64,000 bases of DNA from Terebella lapidaria (Eukaryota > Annelida > Polychaeta > Terebellida > Terebellidae): the NCBI GenBank assembly GCA_949152475.1, contig OX424569.1:29557950-29621949 (forward strand). Direction: 5' to 3'. Below, piece after piece: positions 1-11,178 of the stretch; the stretch's first letter is position 1, and each line of letters starts with the position of its first letter. A program made the position numbers and the translations under genes. The notes beneath the pieces were generated by a model, which was not told where the DNA came from, searched no databases, and worked only from the letters and a program-made list of their open reading frames with translations.

Positions 1-95
1 GAAAATACGTCTATAGTTTCCTTTCATTAGTATTGCCATTTAGCGTCGAATATTTGATTAAGCACCAGTATTCTCTTCACTACAACATAGTCTAC

Positions 96-251
96 CTGAA
101 CAAAGAGTATTGACGTCCCCGGACCGAGTACAAGGTATTTCCTGTTCCTGTAGTCCCGAGGTCAATCGCTCGTCACCATGACAACGTACAATACGGGCAC
201 CATGGGACTGATCTTGCCCGACCTCCTTTGCGTTATTGCTGCATGGTATTT
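96..251 (-). CDS. Cys-rich exon of the mosaic gene (probable)
   Basis: A 52-codon stretch flanked by acceptor TACCAG and donor TTCAG|GTAGAC. It is again phase 1-1 and in line with the sushi exon just upstream. The peptide has four cysteines, at IPCSNN, VRCHGD, IPCTRS and TLCSG. I do not recognise the fold; it lacks the GY and G-x-W marks of a sushi domain. It is supported mainly by phase and position. The left 95 bases of the window would be the following intron. Confidence 0.4.
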
Positions 252-3200
252 CTGGTATTTGCAATGGGGTACAAAGACGCTGAATTGGTTGAAACTTCAA
301 TGGCGCAATTCAGAACACATATTAAGTAGATATAACTATAGATATAACGTGTATTTTAAGCCTATATTTTTGCTATTTTAAAGCCAATATCTGAATTTTG
401 TTAAATTTGATGCTATGCTGACTTGAACGCCTACCGGTACAACGTATTGTAGCAAAATCAGCGCTCCACCTGCCGGTGAATTGGCAAACTACAGAGCGCT
501 GTGTGCCGCCTTCCTCAAAAGCGTATCCATGGTTACAGACGTACACAACGACTGAGCCAATCACGTACCGTCCTTGGGCGACCATTCTAGCATGATGTAT
601 CTCTCGCGGTCTTGGGCACAGAACTGAAAACCGATTGGCATTGCTTGTTAATCGGTTCGTCGAGAGAATTTAAGATCTTTCAACGTAGCTTTCAGCAAAG
701 TTTGTGAATTTTGGAATTAAATGCGTTCTGAAATCGACTTGTTTCGTACGCATATACACGTATGTACGTACTTCGATTTATTCAGATTGAAATAAGCATC
801 AAATAATGACTATAGTATTATACCTAACATATCATCACTCTCTGTAGGCGGTGGTCGAAAGTTCGTACCGCCTGTCTTCGGAGTCTTAGTGATATAGATT
901 TTGGTGACGTCACTGACACCTAGTGATGACGTCATATGTTCCGTCGTGACAATCAACGTACCATCAGAATTGGTGGGTGGAATAGTGTTCCCACTATCGA
1001 GAACAGTAGTTGACTCAAGACCCTGCATAATTTCGGTGGACAATAACACTTCAGAATCTGGAGTCGATTCCGTAATGAACCCATCGATTCCCATTGATGT
1101 TTGCGGTGTAGTGTCACCGATTCCCACAACAGACTCCGTCGTGTTTTCAGTGTGTCCCAGCATTGGTAGCGAAGTTGTACGCCATTCCGCGGTATTGTTT
1201 CTAGTCATATCGTCAATAGTGGAGACGTCTCCGATGTATGGTGTTTCCGTGGTGTTCCCCGTAGTGATATCACTTTGAGTGGAGATGTTTCCGAGGTATG
1301 ATGCATCCGTGGTGTTCCCAGTGGTGATATCACTCTGAGTGGAGATGTTTCCGGTGTCTGGCGCTTCTGTGGTGAGTTGCTCGCTGGGGACTTCAACTGT
1401 CGTCACTGGCTGAGTCGGTCCGCGGTATATCTCCGTCCGCTCCGTCCAAAACGCTGACGTCGACATGTACTCTTTATTGTAGATGAAGAGCAAGAATTTG
1501 AATCAAAATTTGGGGAAAAATACATTCATTTATTTCAGAGTGCGACCTGACTACTTTGTTACTGAATAACAGCCATGAAATAGAATACCAACCAAGCACA
1601 GATCCTGTCGTTTTGTCCGTTGTTAAGTTTAATTTTCGTTTCTTTCCGGGTTTCCAGTTTTAAGTGGAATTAAAAGGTATACACATAGCTTCGCCATATC
1701 ACATGTGCTAGGTGCTTGTCATCCCTATGTGGTACATGCCTTCTTCTTACTACATGTAGTGATACGAACTACAACATCCTTAATTTAGTCTTTTACCAAC
1801 CGTTCACAAATATCAAAGATCTCGACATACAACCTCGTCAGTTCTTCCTCCTCACCAAGAGTTTCGCCCCAGAACAAAAGATTCTAACATATTTGCTCTT
1901 CCCACTAGAACACCACCCAGGATATCATCCCATACCTGGGCAGTCAGCAACCATGAGTACTTGGGTTCCGCTGGCTGGCTCCATGGTGAAATCGTTGTCA
2001 GCGCTGTACAAGCGACAGGTCTGGTCGGCCTGCCAAGTGGCCACATGACAGGAGGTGACCAGACAGTACTGGCGACAGCTCTCGAGGTCGTGGTTGATAT
2101 CCACCGTGAACGTCGCGTTGGGGACGTCAGAATCGGCGTACAAGTCCATCACTTGACCGCATTCTGTGCATATATCAACATTTCTGTGATTTTCTATAGA
2201 TACACATTTGGAGATGGATTTTGTTTGGATGATTGAGGTGCATATAGGAAATTGATTCTTTGTAATTGAATGGAATTTATCATTATACGTGGTAATATAC
2301 ACGTATGATATCGATATTGCATCACAAATTTGATGATAAGGTCAAAGCGCTGAACCCAGTATTTCCCACATGACTTTACTCATGTAACGGATTCACCTAC
2401 ACATGGGGTCGCATGAATCATTACAATCCCTGTATAATCACGGACTCGAAACACCACATTTTTTCTGCACTTTGCAGTGGAAAAAAAATCTTTTAATTTA
2501 TATTCTGTTCAGGATTATCCATGCTCTGCCTAGTAAGCGCTAATTGATTTCTCAAACGCGTTCTCATGTTGCTGCCCCTCCTCAAGCAGTAAAAGGTCAT
2601 TGGACATCATACTTTATCACACCTACACGCTTTGTCACGGTCGTGCGCTTTCATAAATATGCATCGCTATTATATCCTGACGAATTGTCTCGGGAATCGA
2701 TCGGCGGTGAATTTATCATCCGGTCTATTATTCGAAGTGTAACATCGGGCGGCGCGGTATTATTAAAATGAGTTATGAAAATGCGATGATACGAGGTAAA
2801 CCGACATTTATCACCCCTGAGCCGTGATAGGTTTTGTTCAATTATGCAATAGCGGGGTATTTGTCTTTTCGGGTTTTTTTTAAAATTTAGATCGCGTTCA
2901 AATTTTACAGCGTACTCATATCGGTGTATGGCACAATTGATTTCAAACTTGTACTTCATGGTGGGAAGTTTTGCGCATTAGATATGTTCACTTGATATAT
3001 CACCGGATAGATTTATAATAAAAACAATCATAAAAATGTGAACAGTTTTACGTTTTTACATACATTCCCATCAGCTCGATGGAAAACGATGATCAAATGG
3101 AAGATATTTCAATATTAATAATCGATGCTATGATGAACGACTGGAAAATATAATAAATTCGACAATATAAGGTCTGTCAGTGCAGTTATTTCTACACAGA

Positions 3201-3894
3201 TTCTTATTCTTACACAGGTCATATATTACGAATATTTTCTGACGGCATAAGGCACCCGGCAAGGAACACCTCGAATCTGACGATGCCGATATATCTTTTG
3301 GTTGTAATCTCAATCTTCCGCCTGCTGTTTGGATGCATTTCATAGTGTGAACACTTGGCTACAATACATTCAGAAATAGCACTGGATTCCTCTCGATCAC
3401 AATTCTCAAAAATATTACACGTACAATGTAAAAACATTGCGAGTGCAATCAAAATGTATCTCAATAATTAAGAAGGAAGCATAAAACGTCAGGAAATAGA
3501 AGGGCAAATTCATTAATTTCTTTACGATGTGCCCAACAATGGACGAACGTTTGGTACAAACTAAGTTAGAATGTGTTGGTGCCGATTCTTACCGTCACAA
3601 TGCCTGTGTATCATCAACAGTGTCGGTTGATAAACGTTGACTTTTGTCACAGTGTGCCCCGTCGCGAAGAGCCGACACTGCTCCGTGCTGTTGTAAAAGA
3701 CCACGGCCTCGCAGAAAACCGTGGCAAAACATGCTTCGAAGCAATCGTCCCCGGACATAATCTCGTCCCTGTACGGCGCCGGACTCGCCACGTCCGAGCT
3801 GTTCGATATGTCCTCTAATAATCCCTTACTGCAAAACTCTGAAGGAGAGAGAGAGAAAACACGACCCTTTTAAAGCGGAACTTATAGTAATACT

Positions 3895-3950
<56 letters not shown>

Positions 3951-6155
3951 CTACAACAACAACTACAAGTAGCAGTAGTTCATTTTTGTATAGCGCTTAA
4001 AAGTACATTGCTCTCAAAGCGCTAAACACGAAATACAGTATAGGATATAGCGAGCACAATAATAAGTGCTAGTCTGTAGAAATGAGCTAATTGAGCTTTT
4101 GTTACTTGAAACAATTGACTGGATTGACCAGATTAAGTAGCATCAGGTGGGGGTGATCCAAAGGTTGGGTGCACAGACAGAGAAAGCTCTGCAACCATGA
4201 AACTTTGTGTGTAAATGGCACAGCAAGTAGATTTTGACTAGAAATGCGCAATGGGTGGTGTGACTTATTAGTTGTCACACCCTACTTCCGGTTGTTCATA
4301 CAATCTTAGGACATCTTCTGACACCATATACATGTACTTGCGCTAGTCAGAACTTAACCGTTTTTCTGTCAATTTGTATCTTTATTGCGATCACGCTCAT
4401 TCATTCTTTAAAAAAATTATCACCTTCCTGTAGCCACGATACGACAAATACAATTAGTATTTTTCGGTGGTGATTGTGTTTTCATGTTTCAAATATTTAT
4501 GGTGGTAAAAGAAAAAGTTTGTTCCATAATACACGGTCGGATATTTGATATCATACGATTCAACATCGATATCGATCATGGATTGCCACATTGAACAACA
4601 AACAATGAAGTATTATTTTGCAGCATTTTGAACGTTCCTCTGACATTGATCAATTTCAATAGTTCCGCAACAAATTTCTTGAGATGAATTCAAGAAGGAA
4701 TATACCGTACCTAAAAATAACTGGATCACTCAATCTTCAAGTCAATGGGGTTCAGGTAGGAATAAACACAGGACGAATACACGATCGAGAGGATTCATTT
4801 TCCGCCTAATCCCACAATAAATTGGGAAATCATTTTTGGGTCGGTGGTTAATTACACGGATAATATCACTCCGCGGTAACAGTTTACGCAACATCACACA
4901 CGCAAAAAAACTTCTACATCTATTCGATAACCTCATTGTTCAACTACTGTAGTATATACCTGTGCCGTGAGGTTTCAGATCATTCCTAGCTCCACCGTTA
5001 ATTCCATAATTATAAGTTTGTTTTTGTCGTTGTGTATCCTTTGAAAATTTGAGGCCAAAAATAGATCAGTGATTGCTTTTAATTATCACGGTCGTTTATA
5101 ATTAGCAACAAAAAAATGTCTGGTGGCCGGGTGTACGAGTGAACGAGGGTGAATGTGTGCATTGTCGATTATGCGCTTTGTCTCAAAATAAACATATGAT
5201 TAAACTAACTATTGGTACCAATTAATTTAGATACCAAATATAGAGTTCATGGTTATAAATAACACAAATCACATACATTGAACGATATCATGACGGTTCG
5301 TTGAATATAGCAAAAAAATATATAGGTAAATATATTAATATAATAAATTGTTCACACTAAATACCGAAGTTCATTAGCAGTACACGCACATGTATTGTTC
5401 TTGCCTGAAATTAGTTAATTGACCCTTATTGATGCCCTCGACAGCATCGACCTGCCCAATTATATGGTATTTCGGTAAAAACACAGAAGAACTGTATCGC
5501 ATTATTCCGATTATCATGTTGTACATTCTTTAATTACTGTTGATATAGTTTGAAATAAACAAACAAACAAACAAACAAGAAAAGAACAATCTGAAATAGA
5601 ATCACAAATACATTTATCAATTATATCCATATTCACACTGTTTTAATCTCGGGAAGAGAATGTGTCAAATTTACATGTACACTGGCTTTACTGATATTAT
5701 CAGTACATAAATGCTCGATGACTGATTATCTAGGTAATGGAGCGAGTATGAATCCATGTTATTGTTTTTAACAAATTTTTATCAATATTTACAGAGCTAC
5801 GTTTTTTTTTTCATATAGAGTGACACTGATTATTGACAGTGTTTTAATATATCAAATTTGGAGTGAAATAAAATATTTAGAATATAATACAAGTGGGACC
5901 TTTTAACACAACACTGTCCTACCAATGAAGTAAAATAACAAGTAATAAGTTATGAAATCATTGGTAAATTAATTCATCACAATCTTTATTTATCAGTTAT
6001 CAATTTTTTAAAACATGATGTTCACGAACCCTTCAATTTTGACACTGGGACGAACACAATATTCATTGAAAAGTTTCATACTCACTCGCATCTACCATCC
6101 CAAGAAACGTGAGCAAACAACAGATGGTATCCAGGAGATGCGACATCGTCTCCAT
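96..6155 (-). CDS. Mosaic PAN/apple-mucin-sushi extracellular protein, 5' part (partial gene)
   Basis: Minus-strand gene assembled from exons 6155-6086 (signal peptide), 3838-3593 (PAN), 2163-1936 (PAN), 1471-824 (Ser/Thr-rich stalk), 623-435 (sushi/CCP) and 251-96 (Cys-rich). Every exon begins and ends in phase 1, so they join in frame in any combination, which is typical of exon-shuffled extracellular proteins. The signal peptide, disulphide-type domains and mucin-like segment point to a secreted or type I membrane protein whose remaining exons lie left of the window. PAN domains bind proteins or glycans and sushi domains mediate protein contacts; the ligand here is unknown. A further small exon near 3.27-3.35 kb is possible. 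Exon chaining is inferred from shared strand, order and phase, so two neighbouring genes cannot be excluded. No orthologue name is justified. Confidence 0.65.
435..623 (-). CDS. Sushi/CCP domain exon
   Basis: A 63-codon exon in phase 1-1, the classic arrangement for sushi exons, between the acceptor TTTTCAG and the donor ACCG|GTAGGC. The peptide has the complete four-cysteine pattern: opening LCPRPREIHH, a middle YVCNHGYAFEEGG, then SVVCQFTGRWSAD, and closing ATIRCTG. The Tyr before Cys2, the GY after it and the G-x-W before Cys4 are family hallmarks. The domain normally mediates protein-protein contact in complement-type or adhesion proteins. This is the most certain domain call in the gene. 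Confidence 0.75.
824..1471 (-). CDS. Ser/Thr-rich mucin-like stalk exon
   Basis: A 216-codon phase 1-1 exon (acceptor AATAAAG|AG, donor TTAG|GTATAA) dominated by Thr, Ser, Gly and Pro, with no cysteines. It contains tandem copies of a 20-residue unit around GNISTQSDITTGNTT (two near-identical copies and a diverged third) and several N-x-S/T sequons. Such composition predicts dense O- and N-glycosylation and an extended stalk. The reverse strand (901-1278) also stays open, but only as a by-product of this codon pattern. An alternative is that translation runs on a few codons to a stop beyond the donor; the conserved phase argues for splicing. Confidence 0.6.
1936..2163 (-). CDS. PAN/apple domain exon 2
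   Basis: This is a 76-codon exon in phase 1-1, with acceptor TATATGCACAG and donor CCAG|GTATGG. The peptide starts with CGQVMDLYADSD and contains ESCRQYCLVTSCHVATW, then QTCRLYSAD, and ends VADCPG. It aligns with the first PAN exon at the C-x3-C-x4-5-C and C-R-L positions and has the same flanking cysteines. NAT is a likely glycosylation sequon. The two PAN exons are clearly diverged, so this is an old duplication within the gene. Confidence 0.65.
3219..3352 (-). other. Possible extra short exon between the two PAN exons
   Basis: On the minus strand an AG acceptor (ATTGTAG) near 3362 is followed by an open phase-1 stretch containing KCSHYEMHPN and GCLMPSENI. It ends at a GTAATA donor-like site near 3227. 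It has two cysteines and no clear domain match. The phase would fit the surrounding exons, but splice signals are weak, so the call is tentative and the borders are approximate. Confidence 0.2.
3593..3838 (-). CDS. PAN/apple domain exon 1
   Basis: This is an 82-codon exon in phase 1-1. The acceptor is preceded by a CT-rich tract (CTCTCTCTCTCCTTCAG) and the donor is G|GTAAGA. The protein shows PAN-type cysteine spacing: an opening FCSKG, then DDCFEACFATVFCEAVVF, then EQCRLF, and a closing HRHCDG. The central C-x3-C-x5-C followed by a C-R-L-[FY] element is the recognisable PAN/apple core. NSS and NST sequons suggest N-glycosylation. The domain sits directly after the signal peptide. The ligand is unknown. 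Confidence 0.65.
3897..4320. repeat. (AAC)n microsatellite and adjoining 'tatagcgctt' dispersed repeat
   Basis: An AAC trinucleotide tract runs from about 3897 to 3970. It is followed by a block with 'gtatagcgcttaaaagtac' and 'tctcaaagcgctaaacac', a type of dispersed repeat common in marine invertebrate genomes. Nothing coding is seen. It lies in the first intron of the minus-strand mosaic gene. Confidence 0.6.
6086..6155 (-). CDS. Signal-peptide first exon of the mosaic PAN/sushi gene
   Basis: The ATG at 6155 opens 23 codons with a hydrophobic core (LLDTICCLLTFLGMV) and then reaches a strong donor, A|GTGAGT, in phase 1. Phase 1 fits the acceptor of the first PAN exon at 3838. A TATAAAAG box lies about 365 bases upstream on the same strand. 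A second methionine four codons in could also initiate. The exon is too short to stand out as an open frame but reads as a normal secretion signal with likely cleavage just after the hydrophobic stretch. A diverged duplicate lies at 12254-12185. Confidence 0.6.
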
Positions 6156-6517
6156 GCTTAGCCAAGTGGACTCTCCATGATAAGTGTAAGGTCATAACAA
6201 AAAATAATTTCAAATCTCTTTTGGAGATGAGCATCTCCCTTCTGTGTTCAGTGTTGTCAATATCTTCGCATGGTGAGTGGTGCCTTCACTAACGACTGTA
6301 TTTCCCACATTCACGGAAAACAAGTTAATAGTTCTTCGCCAATTTCCCCGCGCTCATGCGCAGAAAAATAGAGCTACCCTCCATTTGGTTTAATCTTCCC
6401 ATGTGGTGCAATGATGAGCAAAGGTTTGCTCATCATTTTCATCGATCCTTGATCCTACTGCCACGGTTCTTCTTGGTTTGACTGTCACGCGACAGCATTC
6501 ACAGCAATATCCCGTCA

Positions 6518-6525
6518 CTTTTATA
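6518..6525 (-). promoter_or_regulatory. TATA box of the mosaic PAN/sushi gene
   Basis: TATAAAAG reads on the minus strand about 365 bases upstream of the signal-peptide ATG. It sits in a block that is conserved in the duplicate near 12.6 kb. In that duplicate the box has changed to CATAAAAG. Conservation of the surrounding GTGACGGGATATTGCTGTGA in both copies suggests a core promoter. Confidence 0.4.
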
Positions 6526-6901
6526 TTTCATGACGCGTTCGGTCGTTATTTAGTAGAGAGACGGGTTGATTCTTTATCAGACGTGGAATTCGAGAGATAT
6601 ATTCTTTTCCGGGTCAATCATTGTCAAGAGTCCTATTGGATAACTTCAGTCTGACTTACATGTACATCAGTGCATGATGTGTAAAAAAAAGGTGTAAATC
6701 GCCACTGAAAAACAGACAAATTTCTATTCCAAGACCAAATTCCAATACCAAAGCTGTCCTAAAGACATCGATATTACAGTTATTCCTCAAGTTTGGATGG
6801 CTATTTGCTGCTTATTCTGAACATTGATATTTCTAGATTTCTACTTCAAATATTACGTCATCAGTTATAGCGACTTGTAAACTTCTTATATCTTAATGTA
6901 A

Positions 6902-7598
6902 AGTTCGACGCCCGCACGTGGGGCGCCGGGTGGTACTATACTAGTACTACAACCAGGTTACAGTCCGTCCGGAGCGAGTCCGGCCGTCATACATCACATC
7001 ATAACACATCACCATCATCATCACCAACATCATATACAACATGCATAGTACATAGTTATGGTAATGTAGCCGTGTGCGGAGCCTGGGAGCGGCACCACAG
7101 AACTCGTGCACGTCGGCATGTTGCTGGCCAGCCTCGCCGACGGCACTGCCGCAGGGATAGAACCCTGGACAGCCCGACGGTCTGCCAGAGCCTGTGTCGC
7201 ACTATCCCGGGTGGGAAAAGACCGGTGATCCACAGGGCTTGCGCCCTCGAGTCAGCAACGGTCTCCCCCAGCCCGGGCCCCCTATGGAAGTCGTCCAGGG
7301 CTGAGGCCCGACGGGCCTTTACGTAAGCAGAGACAAGGAGCCTATGGCGAGAGCTCACCTGTCGTGCTCAGTCTCTGAGACAACTCCGGCCACACAGAAT
7401 CTGACCACAGTATTTATGCCAGAGGCGAGAGCACGAGAGATGACGTAAGCAGCCAGTGTTCAGTATAGTGGATAAGAGGATTAGAGGGCGTTGTCGGGGC
7501 AACGCGTGCTTCGAGCTGAAGCGATCAAAACAAAGGCCGTAAAACTGGTTAGTGTTTTGCAAAGACTCCTACCGCGATCTTTGGGCAAAATCGCCACA
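6902..7598 (-). mobile_element. LTR-retrotransposon remnant with tRNA-Lys-like primer site
   Basis: A conspicuously GC-rich island. Read on the minus strand, it ends at a stretch starting CGGCGCCCCACGTG and running to TCGAAC (about 6927-6902). That stretch closely resembles a primer-binding site complementary to a tRNA-Lys 3' end. Upstream of it, in the same orientation, are a TATA-like CATAAATA (near 7412) and a long region without a gene, as expected for an LTR with its U3 and R parts. No gag or pol frame follows and no second LTR is seen, so it would be a truncated relic. The open frames at 7030-7358 are products of the base composition. Confidence 0.35.
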
Positions 7599-7789
7599 TT
7601 AAGTTGTCATTTTTGTTTTCGATTCTCCAACATATATATCACATGGGAAGTCCATGCGTCGGGGGAATTGCCCACACTTCTCAGACCGCAGCTGAATATG
7701 ATATTTATGACCCAACGAACTATGCCTTGAGGAACACCCAGGATGTTACCAGTGAAAACAACCATTGTTATTATGTGCGTTCTGTGGCC

Positions 7790-8330
7790 TATAAAACACA
7801 TGACATCTTATGGCTTTCTAAAAATGACCTCGTCACATATAATCAACATGTCTTGCTCCAAAAATCAAAGCAAATGCGTACATGCTGATTGTGACAATGC
7901 CCGATTCTCTTGTGAGTTTTGAACAAAGACTCCCTTCCTGCTGCCGTTATATTTTTGGTCAGGAAGAAGTGTGGCTTATACCGGGGGATTCTATTATTAT
8001 GCATTGATCTTGATCTGTCCCTATATTTGAAGTGTTTTGATGTCACGCAGAACTGTATTCAAAGTATGTCTTCCAGGTTTTCCTCAGTCGTAATTCTATT
8101 GGTGACCCCTTTATGTTACATCGAAGCGTATAGATGTTCCCGGATGAAGATTAATATGCTGTCTGAGAGCCAACATCGTACAAGTTAAAAAAAATAATCT
8201 GGCTACGATGAAAATATTGATTTTTTGCAAGAGACAGGAAGATATTTTATCTAATTCGTGTTCAGGGGAGTGGTGAAAATAGATGATAGTTATTATAATA
8301 AAAACAGATACTGTAATATGCCACCTCGTT
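7790..8330. repeat. Triplicated segment, copy 1
   Basis: Shares an ordered series of matches with 8820-9390 and 16905-17480: 'ctaaaaatgacct', 'aacatgtcttg', 'gcattgatcttgat', 'gaagtgttttgatgtcac', 'ggaagatattttat' and 'aaaacagata'. Frames differ between copies and are interrupted, so I see no conserved protein; it behaves as non-coding duplicated DNA. Confidence 0.6.
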
Positions 8331-8466
8331 GACAACCGAGCTGGTTCTTCTGGGTCTCGGAATGTATTGATGATTTTCGCTTCATCTCAAAAATGTTACA
8401 CGTAACTGGAGCGGGGTTGACTCATTGAGTAGATTGAGTTAACAAACAGGCGTGGGGGTCTGACCC

Positions 8467-8820
8467 TACGGTGGCACATAACCGCCACCAGTTTGTCAAA
8501 TAATTTGTAACAAGATATTTTGGTTTCCGCCGAAATATTTTAGTTTCTAATAAGATTTTTTTTGTTTCCAACAAGATTGTTTTTTTTTTGGTTTGTTTTC
8601 AACAAGATATTTTAGTTTCTAAGAAGATTTTTTTGTTTGCAACAAGTTTTTTTCTGTTTTTAATGGGATTTTTTTGTTTCCGCCAGGATTTAATAGTTTT
8701 TAACAATATTTTTTTTAGCTTTTAACAAGTTATTTTTTGTTTCTGCTAGAATTTTTTGTTTCTTCCAGTATTTCCAAGTTTCTAAAACAATTGTTTTCGT
8801 TTCCGCCAGGATTTAATAAA
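8467..8820. repeat. Degenerate T-rich minisatellite beside a TACGGTGGC end
   Basis: The block begins with a 'tacggtggcacataaccgcc' end near 8470. It is followed by about ten degenerate repeats of roughly 30 bases around 'aacaagatattttagtttct' and 'gtttccgccaggatt'. The opening matches the termini of the elements at 53505 and 60046. No matching opposite end is seen, so it is probably a one-ended relic of that transposon group. Confidence 0.45.
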
Positions 8821-9390
8821 CTACATTAAATGACCTTGTCATGCATAATAAACATGTCTTGATGAAAAAATCAAAGTGATATCATAGTATACTTCGTGTG
8901 AATGTCCAATTTACTTGTAAGTTTCGCACAAAGCTTTTTTTCTTTCTGGCTGCCATTACATCTTTCATCACGGCAGAGCGTAGCTTCTAGCCAAAGATTC
9001 TTTATTTCTGGCATTGATCTTGATGTGCCCTCCATATCTGAAGTGTTTTGATGTCACGCATCTGCCATCAATGTGGGCCGTCCCTATCCCCCATCAGTCC
9101 TGCCTGTATTGGTGATGCTTTCATGTTACGATGGATATATAGATACTACAGATCATAACTTACTCTTATGGGAGCAACATTGTATGGCGTATTTCATTGT
9201 CTTTAAAGCTAACTTCCATAAGTGGTCCACATCATGCGAATTACTGAAGTGTGGCTGTGATGAGAATATTGATTCTCGCAACGAGATAGGAAGATATTTT
9301 ATTTCCTGTTCAGGCGACCAGTGATAATGGAGTATGGCCATTCCTAAATCAAAACAGATAATGCAATATTCTGCCTCATTGTAGTGTGCA
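8820..9390. repeat. Triplicated segment, copy 2
   Basis: Second copy of the block described at 7790-8330, in direct orientation about 1 kb further on. The array at 8500-8820 separates it from copy 1. The open frames 9073-9324 and 9153-9425 are not conserved in the other copies. Confidence 0.55.
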
Positions 9391-11178
9391 TTGTGGTGTC
9401 TTTCCCCTTCATCCAAAGCCACCACTAATTATCGAGTTATATCCGGACATTGGCTAAGGAACGATACAGGATCATAACTATCTCATAAAATTAACGAAAA
9501 GACTAAGACTAGTTACCAGAGAAACTTGCAGTTTCAGTTGTTGAAATATTTGCAGCCATATTGCAGGTGAAATTTTTCTTTATACCTTTCAGAAATTGTA
9601 AGTTTCTATTCAGTTAACCCGCCTTCCACTGATACGCTATATTATATTCTGAAGGCTCTTCCGAAAGAAATGACCCTGATTTTTCTGTTAAGTATGAAAC
9701 CTTAAGAGATACTAACAAAATGATCAAAGGAAAACCGATATCATGAAGAGTTATGTGCGTTGTATCATACACGTGCTAGCAGAAATACATAATCTTATGT
9801 ATTTCTGGTGCTAGGAATACAGATTGCATATTTACGTCGGAAACTAAGCACACTCATCTACTTGGCACACCGCTTTCATTCATGCATTCAGGATAGTTTG
9901 TGCATTGATTCAAATCACTTTCATCCATTTATAAAAAAATATATCACCTTCCGGTCACCCTAAAGCAGAAATAATGCATGACTTGATTGTTTTATATGTT
10001 TGGTCGCGAATACTATTATTGGAGAGGAACAAATTCGAGTCTTGTTTCAAAATAGATAAATTGATACTCTACCCACTCCCCATTGATCATCAATAACAAG
10101 TGATCAATGGAAAATTAGTCTGCAGTATGTTGAACATTTATCTGACACTGATAAATTTCAATGGGTGTGCGTCAAATTGTTCAGAATGAATTTAGGAGTG
10201 AATCTTTTGTATATCTGAAGTAACTAGAGACGCTCCAGCTTAATGTCAATGGGGATTTAAGCGGAAATCAATTGGGAAAGAATAAAAATTCGAGACTCAT
10301 TTTCCGCCTAATCCCATAATAAATTGGGGATCATTTCCAGTCGGGTGGCTAAATTACACGGACAATGTCAATTCAGGGTAACAGTTATGCAACACCACAC
10401 ACGCTAAAAACATTTACAGGATAACAACATCATTCAACTGGTATATATTTGTGCCCTAAGATTCAAGCTCCGATATCAGTGAACATACTTTCAGCTCAGC
10501 CATCATCTTGATAATTATAGGTTTGTTTTTGTTATTGTCAATCCAGTGCAAATTTGATGCTAAAATTAGTTCATCCATTAAAACTAACTATTATGGTTGT
10601 TTATTATTAGCAATAAAATAACATGGATAAATGTTCTTTGCAAATCGTTATGTAAATGTAGGATGACAAAATGGGTGAATATGATGAGTGTAGAGTATCT
10701 GTCTAAAAGTATGATTAAAAATGATTATTAGCACCAATCAGTCTAGATACCAAATATAGCTTTTCTGGTTATGGATAACAGACATTGTATACGATGAACA
10801 GTATAATGAATAAATTCACTTGCGCACAAGTACAAAAATAGATAATGTGCTTATATGACGGGACTAATTCAGGGATAATTTGCCAGCAATAGCTATATAC
10901 GTTCACTCACTCATTTGCCATATTGAAAATATAAATGTGGAAAAATACTTTTTGCCATGGTTGTTCACGATAAGATTACATGCATTCTTCTGGCCTCGAA
11001 TTAGTTAGTATTTCGACTCAAAACCTGATGAGTGATTTTTGCTCAAGCCAACAGAGAAAAGGAATAAATCGAATAATGAATGTCACTCATTTTCCTGTCA
11101 CAATTGTATGCAAACACACGAGGATTCATCACCAACAGAATGACTCCATACTGATAAAATCAGGACATTAGCTAAGTA

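Larger units (their letters stand above)
4360..6740. repeat. Segmental duplication, copy 1
   Basis: This block is collinear with 9880-12740. Matching landmarks include 'cattttccgcctaatccca' (4794 and 10298 regions), 'aaacgtgagcaaacaacaga' (6106 and 12204 regions) and 'agcaatatcccgtcactttt' (6503 and 12587 regions). It carries the promoter and first exon of the mosaic gene plus part of its first intron. Divergence is visible at many positions, so the duplication is not recent. Confidence 0.7.

Noticed and set aside
901..1278. 125-codon plus-strand frame
   Set aside because: Shadow of the Ser/Thr-rich exon on the other strand; low-complexity reverse reading of the repeat.
4742..4936. Minus-strand frame in the first intron of the mosaic gene
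   Set aside because: The matching position in the duplicate near 10.3 kb does not keep the frame, and no PAN or sushi pattern is present.
7056..7358. Overlapping frames of about 100 codons in the GC-rich island
   Set aside because: Arg-rich composition, open on both strands, explained by high GC; fits a retrotransposon LTR better than a gene.
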